Of a DNA stretch of 64,000 nucleotides, positions 34,201 to 46,200 are shown piece after piece. Under the pieces are notes generated by a model that had not been told where the DNA came from, ran no database searches, and worked only from the letters and a program-made list of their open reading frames with translations. Origin of the DNA: Antedon mediterranea (Eukaryota; Echinodermata; Crinoidea; Comatulida; Antedonidae); NCBI RefSeq assembly GCF_964355755.1, contig NC_092678.1:21734922-21798921 (forward strand), in the 5' to 3' direction. Position 1 is the first letter of the stretch. Each line of letters begins with the position of its first letter. The translations under genes were made by a program, and so were the position numbers.

Positions 34201-37200
34201 CCTGCAGTTATTAATATGTGAACCACTGCAGTTAATATACTAACCTACAGTTATTAATATTATTATATTATTATTATATATTTGAACCACTGCAGTTAGT
34301 CAGTCCAACACAGTGGGCCTACAGTACAATTTAGTACAAAAAACTAGTAGAATTTAATATTAAATCATTTAATGTTTGTCTAAAACGACAAAGATAACAC
34401 TAAAACTAGTTTTACAAAACCAGTGTGATGTGCCCAAATATGGTTAGTAATTACCCAAATATGGTAGTGATATGACATCATCATGTCCATTGTCCATATA
34501 TGGGCACATCACATATTTTTGTTGCATAAAGTGCAGGCAGAGGTTTATTCAATATAATAATTCTAGTTATGTTTATTCTATGTTGCCATTAGTACCAGCA
34601 TAAGCAAATGTGGCTCTGTTAATTAACCACTTTTAATTGAATGAAATGTGTGTATTGACACAATTCGGGCAAGCAAATAGTGTCAGTCATTATGTTGGCT
34701 TTTACCCATACCAGCTAATAGGCTAGCAAATATTTGCTGACATTGACAAATTGTAAAGAGGTACGGTACAGTATTAATGATATGACATTGGGTGTCTGAA
34801 TGCACAGCCTATACATATTACAATCTTAGCTTAAGCGGTACCGCTCTTTAATTCCTCATGTGCACTTAATATAACCTAGTACATCTTTCGAGAAGAGTAG
34901 GGGGTTACGCCGGTGTATTAGTACATCACAGCCATAACTGGGCCCTCTGGAAGACCAGTCGATTGAAGAGGTCGCCCAGTATAAATATAATATTTCAATT
35001 CAATTAAGATATCCACATCTCCACCAAGGTGTAAAGTACATGATAAGGTCCAACACACAGTGATGTAGTCACAAGAAATAAAGAGTTGCAGTTCTCGCAA
35101 GAAAGGGGAAAATTCCCCTGTGCAACCCATAGGGTTGTCAAAGACCTGTAAGAAAAAACCTATACAGTAGGGCCACAATGGAAATACTGTAAGTTTGACC
35201 ATTGGTTACTTTTTTTGTGCTACCATGAATTCATTCCTGTACTGTTTTAATGTTATATTGTTTTTGAATTCGAATAAAGATAAAAAAAATATTAGTAGTA
35301 GTACCAACCATACTGGTGACTACAGTGCTGACACAACTAAACTGATTACTAGCTGCAACATTATGGGAGCAGTCCATGTTTTATCCAATTAACCGGATAG
35401 TATAGCACTTATGTAATTAATATCAACACACAGTAACCTCTATTTAATTCATCAAAACCCATCAGTAATGTAATGTCAATATGAAGAAATTTATAATAAC
35501 ACTATCAAACTGTATGTTAATAATAAGTAAATAGAGAAGAATAATTAATTTAAAAGTACTGGTATGTATAATGTGTTAGATGAAAATGAACGTACAGTAT
35601 TATGTATTTTTGAGAGCTTTATTTAATTATAAAGCCTAAAATATATGATTATTATTTCCACTAGCCCATTAGTCGTTGTTACCAGTGCTAGTATTCCAAC
35701 TTGATGTACAAATGATTATCCAATAAATATCAAAATACAGATTATTACTGTGTGTATATATAGTACAATACATTTAATTTGCAACATGGACAACAGCACA
35801 GTGTAGTTTATTTTAATATTATAATAGGGTTGCAATCTATCGTTTTCATCTAGCCAATACTGTATATCACAATTTCCTTTTATTGTGTGTGCAATATGCA
35901 CAGCACGCATAATAGATTACCATTTTTGCATTAAAATTAAATTTAAAATGCTTGCAATGATTTTCTGCTGCTACTGTATAATATTTCCGTAGGATATCTA
36001 CAGAATTTTCAATAGTTACAAACATTTGATATCCATACAAGTTATTAAAGACAAACATATTGTACAGGTAGTTACTGCAGTAAAATAATTTGGGCAGGGT
36101 TCATATCTTTATGTGTATTTCGTGCCTAGCTTACCCCTCTCCATAAATGGTACTACCAACACCATTTCTGGTTTGTGTAATTTCTTTATGTCTATTCGTG
36201 CCTAGCTTACCTGGATAAAACCGACAAATGCCCTATTCTCCTCAAAGAGCGAGATGTACTCGAAAAGTAGAAAATTCATTGAACACCCCTCTCCATAATG
36301 GTACTACTAATTCCATTTCTGGTTTGTGTAATTTTCTTTATGTTAATTTCGTGCCTACTGTAGCTTACCTTGATACAGTAAAAAACGGACAAATGCCCTA
36401 TTCTCCTCAAAGAGCGGGATATACCAACACCATTTCTGGTTTGTATTAAATTTCCTATTAAGATTGTCTCCAAGGGTCTTTAAGATAATTCATCAAAATC
36501 ATTTTTGGGTCGAATAGCAATTAGTTGATCGGCTGCGAGCAACCTCCTGTGGGCTGCAATTTTATAGCCATTGCCGCCGACACTGTGGCACAATTTCAGT
36601 AATTATTTTCAGGAGATTAACAACATGAGAGAAAATTCTTGTCGGGATTGATTTAGTCTACTGTAATTATGCTGTAATTATGGTTGAGGTGTACTTTGAT
36701 AGATTAAAGGGTGAAGTTACTGTATAGTACAGTATGCCATGCAAGAACACCTTCGCTAAAAATTAACGGAAAGTTAAAATCAAAATGATGATATTAAACT
36801 GTAAATTGTTGATTACATTTTAAAATAACATGTTAATTATATTAGTTTTGCCTACTGCAGTGCACCACACTCTGAGTTCTGTGATAAAATCCACTGAAGG
36901 ATCATGTAAAAATGATGCTGCAGTCTACTGCAGTACAGTAACTAAATTTTGTTTCCATTTAAAGTTGTACGATATTTATTTAGTTCCTGCACATTGTTTA
37001 TTACTGCCTACAGAGTGAGTGTTACTTCAATTCGCATTTTCCGACCCGCAACTCGCATTTTCTGACTCGCAACTCGCATTTTCCGACTCGCAAGTCGCAC
37101 TTTCCGAATCGCAACTCACACTTTCCAACTCGCAACTCGCATTTTCCGACTTGCAACTCGCTTTTTCCGACTCGCAACTCGCAGAAAAGAAACCCTCCTA

Positions 37201-40200
37201 CAGAGTATGCCTGTTTAATTCTACAATTGCTTGGTGTATTCGATTGGAACTTCCCATTGAGTATAGTTTTCCCGTTGAGTACCTACAGAATTTAACGGAG
37301 TATTTTGAGCGTTATTGTCAACGAAAAAGCCTGCGTTGTTAATGTTTTCTATTCGAATGATTTTCTGTTGAGCACAATCCGTTAATAACAATTTACCATT
37401 CGAATACAAAAATCACTCAACGAATCTTTATGTTGACTACGAAAGTTCCCAATCGAATACGAATTGAAGACATTATTGCAGTTTAAAAAAAAAGTACTTT
37501 GCTGGCACATTAACTTATAATCTTGCTTTTTTAAAAATAAATGTTCCAAGAAGTACACTATACCCTTTTTCCAAGTATCCCCTCTTTCATTATTTATTTG
37601 TCCATTTAACAATGTCAGAAAATGAACAAGGATATACAACAGTATTTAGCATAATATATCCTTTCAACAGTATACATTGTATTTATCAACCTTTTTTAAA
37701 TTAGCAAACTATATTTAGGTAATTAATAACAATCATCAATCAATCCAGACAATATGCTCTTCTGTCAAATTGCCATTTCTCGTTAATCAATTTTTACTGA
37801 AACCTTTTTATTATAATTGATGATAGCATAATGTTTTTTCTGTGACAAATATTTGTAGTAAACTTGTATAATTACTGTTCAACCAGGATGTAGCTAAAAA
37901 TAGTGTATACAAAGGATGGGAAGAAACGTATGGCACTAGACTATGTAGAGACTCATATAACATTGGGTGGCTGCTAATTATTACAGAGTAGCTAAAAATT
38001 GAGTGAATTATTAAGACTAAAATAGAATGCACACTGCACACCCACTTTGACATCAGCTCAAATGTTATGTCCATTTGTTGGACATTGCAAAGTGTAGGGG
38101 TGGATCCAGGAAATTTTAAAAATGGGGGAGCACTAAAAATATAAATACTGCACAGTCTAACTCTCAAATAAGGGGAGAGTGCACCACAAGAGCAACTCCC
38201 TGTGGCCTTATTCAACAATCAAACTTTAAGTGAGATATTTCTCTTAAATATTAAGTGCTTCCCTTTTATTGTATTCACTTTTTGATAGGAAATTTGTTAA
38301 ATTTTAAAGGGTAATTGTTTCTCTTCTCTTAGCCTAAGTGTGAATGGTGAATACGGCCACTGGATCTCCCTATCCTAAAGGCCAATTTACACATACAAGC
38401 GGTAACGGTAATAAAAATATAGAGTCTATTTATCGTGCCTACCTTACCTGTATAAACCGACAATAGCCCGTGCTCTCCAGAGGGAGGGCTTTAGATACGA
38501 AAGTGAAATATAGAATCTACAGCATGTTAGTCATTATGACCATTTACACACAACGGAGCAGACGGACAGATAGATATAGATTCTATGGGGAACAAGCTAC
38601 GCTTAGTTTTTTACCATTACCGCTCGTCTGTGTAAATTGGGCTTAAGTTTGGTAAATTGAGACCAATTTTAGTCTTAACCCATAACAACACCTATGATGC
38701 ATTTGTTGTAAACATTAGCTTACAATATAAAACTACTAGGCACTTTGGAACATCAAGATTTTTTGCTGTCATTTTTTTTAATATATAAAATAAAAGTATA
38801 CATTTTATACTACTTTCTTTTACATTAACTTATAATAGTACCTTTGTATTTGGTTTTAAACTATCTAGAAATACAATTTATGATGATTTATTATTATATG
38901 CCTATTGCTTCAGTATTGTACGCGATTGGCGTACCGTACTTACCTGGGGTTTTGGACAGCGTGGTTGGGTTGAAACTTTGTCATGTTATGTTATGTTGAA
39001 GTATACTGTTAGTATTGATAGTATTAGAACTGTATGTAAAAAACAACATTTTATGAATACTCCTGAGATAGATTCCTGCACCAGGTCACCTAATAAATTA
39101 ATTACGGTGGTTAATTAGTGTTTACTATGCGCATTTCACAAATGCTTGGCGACGTAAATAAGAGAAAATGTGTAGGTCATATGCGGTGTAATTACTGAAG
39201 TTACGGTAACTTTAGAATGCAGGCGCAAGGCCAAAGCTATTTATAGATTCCCCAGGCAGTATGACACACTGTTTATTAGTATTAGTAAAGTAGCATTATC
39301 AGAGGTATGATGATAGTTCATTATTGTTTCATTACAGTGTATTGATTGATGGGTTACTCAATTATAAAGGCAACTAGGTATTGAACGAAATTCTTTAGCA
39401 TAGCTAACTATTTGTGTTAGTACAATATTGATGGATTGATAGAACATGATTTGTTGATTGATTAATTTAAGATTGATGTAAAGTGAGGCAGGAATCAAAT
39501 ATCAAAATATTGACAAAAATCCATATAACATGAAAATATTTATCTTTTTGTTGACCTTTTGGGGATCATATGAAAATTATTCTTTACTGAAGTTTAAAGT
39601 CTGCAGTAGCTACATTTGTAGTCTGGGTTCCAGACGGAGTTTTGTCTTAATATTAGTTAAAAGATAAATATTTTGGCACAGATGGCGTTTCATACGTATA
39701 CTACTTGATTTTGGATACTCCGTCTGGGGAAACACGCACAAGTCACGTGGTTTGACACCAAGAATTCTTGGTGCATACGATTATCCGGTTGACTAGTTTC
39801 AGCTGCATGCGATTGGCTACTCACTCGTACAATGTGTAAATATTCATATTTCAGAATTTCAAAGACTCAACAACTAAGATGATGCGCATGCGCTATGTTA
39901 CGTTTAGACAATGTGTACTTGGGTACATTATGAAAGTTCTGAAGGCTAGAAATTATTTTATATGCCTAGTAGTCGGGTAAACATTTGATGGGATCTTTGA
40001 AACATGAAAACTCGTCTTGATATATGATAGGCTATAGCTTCTCCGCAAATCAAACATTGAATGGATCATTTATTACGCGGATATAATTTTGATTTAATTC
40101 CCACCGAGACCCTGTCCTGTTCTGTGTGGTGGTGGTATGGATATGTATGTAGGCCTACTTCATTGGCGTTTTATTTGGCAGGTCATACGTGCGAGTTGAG

Positions 40201-43200
40201 TAGGACCTACGAAAGAGGCCTAGCCAAGGACTAAACAATTAATAAACAAAACAACTTGGCATTACTATTTTATATTTCAACAGTCTCGATCGTACATTAA
40301 GCACTGGTAGGCCTACGTACTCGATCTCTTTCATTTTGAAACAAAATGATCATTGGTTGATTCGAAATCCATATTTACATACCGCCCGCCCCATATAGCC
40401 AAATACGGTATGATAACCTACGTCATTCTTATCGTATGTTTGCGGTCTGCAAATCGATTTCTATACGTGTTTCACAAGTCTGTATTTTCAGACAAAAATC
40501 GCGGTTGAAATAAAAACAAATAAATAAAAAAAAAAGATAATACAGACTTGGGGCAAGTCTACTACATTTGTTATGCTTGGCTCTCACTAGAGTGATTCTA
40601 CACAAGGGCGTAATGCAACGCAAGTGATTTGACCAATCACAAGCGATTGATTATTCGTGCTGTCGCTTGTCATTGGCCAATACGCTTGCGTTGTGTTTAT
40701 GTCGAAGTGGTACTGTATGAAGCTGTCAAAGAACAATAATTACCCCAAAAAACTAGTAGAAAATTGCATAAACAGATAAATAGTAAACAAAACACTACTA
40801 CAGTAGGATAATTTTAACACGGTCCCTTAATGTTACGTCAAATGAACCTGTGCTTACATATATTTAACTCATAATTATCGAATCAAATTCAAATTCTAAT
40901 ATCAACATACACTTAAAAGTATGTGTACAATTTGCCTGAATTTTATATCGCCTTGTATTGTAATGACCACCATCAACTCTTTTGAGTAATAATAACAACG
41001 CAATAAAGGACTAGACTACTGTATGCAGTAATTACGGATGATAATTACATGTTGAATGTGCATTGACACTTTACTTGATTATGTAGCGATTCTTCAGGAT
41101 CAATCCGATGACCTTTGACCTTTGAGTATAGTAGCCAACAAACACTTCATGTAATACATGATGAGCGCAGGAATCTGCTGGTCAGCCTAGGGATATGAAT
41201 TACAGATGATTTCAAGTTGTTTAGTTGATGAAATATGAATGTACTGTATGCCTCATTTCTTAAACGGGATTATTATATATCAGAAATAAAAGGTAGTTTT
41301 ATAATACACAAGCTAGAAATTTGACAGCTATATGACATTTAAATGTTTTCTATTAAAAAATTACTGTGAAGCCCCGCCCCTCATAAAAAAATTGTTTAGA
41401 CGTGTCCCCTGAATATGGGTTGGCATAATATTGCCAGTTGTTCATTTCTTGGAATTATACCATTAATAGAGGTGTCTCAAAGGAGGGTTCTACCAGGGAG
41501 TTGTTATTAGAACTCCCTGGTTCTACTGTGTATAGTATCAACTGTAAAGAATAGTAGAGTATGTTACACACTATTGAAGTACAGTACTATAGCTTTAAGG
41601 CCCATTTACACTAGGACGATAACGATTGACAATAAATAGATACATATGCATTTTTCATACATAAAAACATAGATAACCATCGACAGTATGCGTCCTTTGA
41701 TGAAAAGTAATATTTTCACACGTCCAAATGACGTCATAATTGATAAGAGCAATAATATTGTGACAATAAACAATTTTATTAGTTTTATTAATGATGACTT
41801 CATTTGATTAGGTTGGAAAAAATATTATGGTCATTAAAGACAGCATAAATGATTATCCTATAATTCTAGAAGGAAAACCTCTCTTTTTTCTCCTGTTTTA
41901 TGTAAGAAAAATGCATGTTTATCTATTTATTGTTGATTGTTTTCGTCCTTGTGTAAGTGTGCCTTTACATTATATTTTAAGTGTATTATGGATCTCCAGA
42001 TGTCCATAGCTGAAATGATTGTAATTGTATCCTGTCACTTTAGTGTCATCTCACTGGTGCCAGATCAGTGACGTTTATTTTATGCAATAGTAATTTGATA
42101 AAGCAAAACAACTTTATATATTATGTCAAAGGTCGTCGATATGTTATCACAAGAGTGTAGTTGATATTTTTATACCCTATTTAGATGAGTATTATATTAT
42201 ATTGGTTGTTGTAACCATGTTGATATTCCCAAGAACAGAGATTAGCAAGACATGATCATCTGATAGGTAATCAATACCACATTTATTAAGCATTGAGTTA
42301 GGTGGTAGAGTCGTTGATCACGACATATCCTATTAAAACATATTCCACATGAATGGAGAAGGAGGATATAACATTAAATGCGTATTTTGATTTCAGAAAG
42401 AGTTCCGATTGCTAGCAAGGGTTGCAAATTGCTAGAAAGGGTTGCGATTGCTAGAAAAGGTGGGGAATTGCTAGAAAGCGTTGAAAATTGCTATAAAGGA
42501 TTGCGAATTGCTATTAAAAAGGGTTGGGAATTACTAGAAAGGCTTGTGAATTACTAGAAAGGACTGCGACTTGCTAGAAAGGGTTGCGAATTGCTAGAAA
42601 GGGTTGCGAATTGTTAGAAAAAGTTAGGAATTGCTAGAAAGGGTTGCGAATTACTAAAAAAAAGGGTTGCGAATTACTAAAAAAGGGTTGCAAATTTACT
42701 AGAAAGGGTTGTGAAAGGGAGTACTCTATTGTATATATGTTTATTCGACATAATAATTAAACTTACTATTTATTTATTATGGTATATAAACATAAAACAA
42801 GCAGCCAGTTTCATACATGTATTAATATTAAAAATGATACAATATTTACATCAGAATTAAAATTTAAAAAAAAAAAGCAGAAATGTTTTATTATTAAACT
42901 TATAAATAAATAATATATTTTTAAATAACAAGAGAAAATACACTTTGTAACTAAAAATAGAATGGTGATTTAATAAACCTACGTCATTTTTAATATATTA
43001 TTAATAAAACACCCATTTCATATTTATTTATATATACTGATATGATTTAATATGATATTTATAACATTGGCCTTCACCTTCTATAATAATATATAGTATA
43101 ACAATGCTGTAATCTACTTTACCACTCCAATATGTAATGAGATAGTATAGGTATATTAAACTTTGTGTGGATCAAATTTATTAGGCGCTCATCCATTTCT

Positions 43201-46200
43201 CTTAAAGGTGAACTCCGGGTTTAAATTCTATTTTATTCATTCTGAAACCATCCTCAGTATGTTGAAGTGCAGCAACTCAAGGGTGTCCACATTCTGCTTG
43301 AAAAATATTGTCCCTCTGAATAAAAATTATGTTACATATTTAATCTAGAAATAATTATATCTTAAAGGTAAACTCTGGGTTTAAATTCTATCTTATTCAT
43401 TCTGAAACCATCCTCTGTATGTTGAGGCTACAAGGATATCCACATTCTGCTTGAAAAAAATTTATGTTACACATTTAATCTAGAAATAATTAGATCTTAA
43501 AGGTGAACTCTGGATTGAAATTCTTTTCTATTCATTCTGAAACCATCCTCAGTATGTTGAAGTAGCAGCTCAGGGTTTCCACATTATGCTTGAAAAATAT
43601 TGTCCCTCTGAAAAATAAATTATGTTACATATTTAATCTAGAAATAATTATATCTTAAAGGTAAACTCTGGGTTAAAATTCTATCTTATTCATTCTGAAA
43701 CCATCCTCAGTATGTTGAAGCTACAAGGATATCCACATTCTGCTTGAAAAAAAAATTATGTTACATATTTAATCTAGAAATAATTATATCTTAAAGGTGA
43801 ACTCTGGATTGAAATTCTTTTCTATTCATTCTGAAACCATCCTCAGTATGTTGAAGTAGCAGCTCAGGGTTTCCACATTATGCTTAAAAAATATTGTCCC
43901 TCTGAAAAATAAATTATGTTACATATTTAATCTAGGAATAATTTTTTCTTAAAGGTTAACTTTGAGTTTAAATTCTATTCTATTAGTCTGAAACCATCCT
44001 CAGAGTAATGAAGCAGAAGCTATTTTTTCCGCTTGAAAAATATTATTCCTCTGAAACAAATTCATTAAAAAAAAAACTTTTTGAATACTGTATGTCATTT
44101 TACTATTTCACCAAACATTTTATCTAGAAATAATCATTTATCCAATAACCATAATAATGTGTTTATAGAGATTATACACGTCATCGACCAATTGCTGTAC
44201 AAACTTATGTTATCTTTACTCTCTTTAAATACTACATGGGCTTCTTTAAAGATATAACGCCCATTTTCATGGGCTTTCAAATTTTTGTCTAATAATAATA
44301 ATAAATAAATTTTATTTTTCAGCTAATGTTTGCAGGCATTATTGGACTTTATTACAGTGCAATTCAAAACCAGGTTTACTTTGGATCTCCTAGAGCATTT
44401 TTTGTTAAGGTACGTGTAGTTAAATTATGTTAATTAAAAAAAACCAACAAAATTTAATTTATTTAATATTTAAGGATTTGTATAATTCGTTCCTAACTTA
44501 CCTGAATAAACCTTAGCCTGTGCTCTCCTGAGAAAGAGCTATTAAAGAAAAAAAAAGGAACCTCTACAATAACAGACTTATCTGCCAACCTCAATGGACC
44601 ATAATAACTGTGTGAAAAAATTACCTCCAGTTTCTTGGCAGAAGAAACAGTGTAAATTTCAAATAACCGGACATGGCAATCTTGGCAACCCATTGTTTTG
44701 GTATTGTATTAACCGGTCATCGCTGTGCAATTTTTGCAATGAATAATAACGGTCATTTGATTGAATTAACTATTATATCATTTTAAGCGTTTGACCGCCC
44801 GAACACGTTTTTTCGTCAGCAATTTTGGAGTACCGGGACAAATTTAGCATAAATGCCATTGATATAAAAATTATATTTTAAAATCTATTTATAAACTGTT
44901 TTGTAGCAGAAACAGACCCTAAATTATATCCATGATTTTTCTCCTTGTTGTTGTCTATTCAAAACTAATTTGAAGGCTCATACAAACATAACAATGTTAT
45001 CTGCAAATATCGAAGATCAGTCATGTAAATAATCTGTAGAAAAAACACTCACTGACAGCCAAGAACCATCTAAAATGTAACTCTAATTGCTAATTCATCA
45101 TACGGTGTGGCGGGTTGCCATGGAAATATCTTGTTTCCATATCCCAAAGATGCCTCTGTCCATTCCAAACTAATACATTTGATTGAGTTTTTCATTTTTA
45201 AATGCATTAGGAAATAAACTTGATATGCTTGTATTGTGCTACATTAAAATTAGCTTAGCTTTCACAATTTTGTATTGCAAAGTTGATTCGAACCACATCT
45301 ACCAAAAAATGTTTGTTGGTTTCATCTGAACTACCATATCAAACTACTTGGTATATGCTTTATAACATATATTTTAAAAATATATTTGTAATATTTGATT
45401 AGCTCTGACAAAGGAATAGCGTTTTTGCAACACTCCTTTCTGGCTGTTTTACTTTTACTGTTTTGATTTTCTTTCCACATATTTTATTTGTATCTCCATA
45501 TTTCAGTAATTTGCCTTTGGATTTATAATACTTGATTACATATAATATTGGAAACAAGTTCAGTATCAGGTTAGATTTGGACCATGGCAGGTCCACACGA
45601 ATAAAAAGCAATACCCAACTGAAAGTGCCACTGTACAACAACCAAACAATTTAGGAGCCGCATGTCTTTTAAAACTGTTTTTATACAGTAGTTAAGAAAT
45701 TGGTCATAATCTTTTTGGAAGAAGTCAAACCATGTTTGGAATAATATTTCATATCTATATATCGTTTTTGTTCAGCATGCTACTAATTTTTAAATACGTT
45801 CAACCAAAAACCCCATCCATGAAAATCATAGTAACATTAGTAATAATTTTTTTTTTTAGACCGTGTGCTTTGGACTCTCTTTCTGTTGCGTTTTCATTAA
45901 CACAATTGCCAGTGCGTTCTGTGGAATACAAGCAAATATTATAGACTCTCTTCATCAAAACTACCAACACGTTTGCGACGGTGACCAAAACACTGTAATT
46001 GCGAATCGCGATTGTGTCTGTACGCGGAGAGAGGACAATCTAATAAAACATACGTACATATTTGAAGAAATTGCTGATTGTCGGAATTTCCTTCTGAATC
46101 TTAAAACATACCTCGTATTTCAGTGTTCGCTTAATGCAATCGGCGGACTCGCTTGTTTTTTAGTTGTCATTATGATGTGGCGATCACGTTATATGGATTT

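Noticed and set aside
34028-34310. CRISPR-like array of regularly spaced repeats
   Set aside because: Units are contiguous with no unique spacers, and the genome is animal.
37019-37342. 107-codon frame with LAFSDSQ repeats
   Set aside because: It is a 21-bp minisatellite inside an intron, without splice sites on its edges.
37811-38218. 135-codon minus-strand frame in sarcospan intron 1
   Set aside because: AT-rich, hydrophobic low-complexity translation, no splice-bounded structure or recognisable domain.
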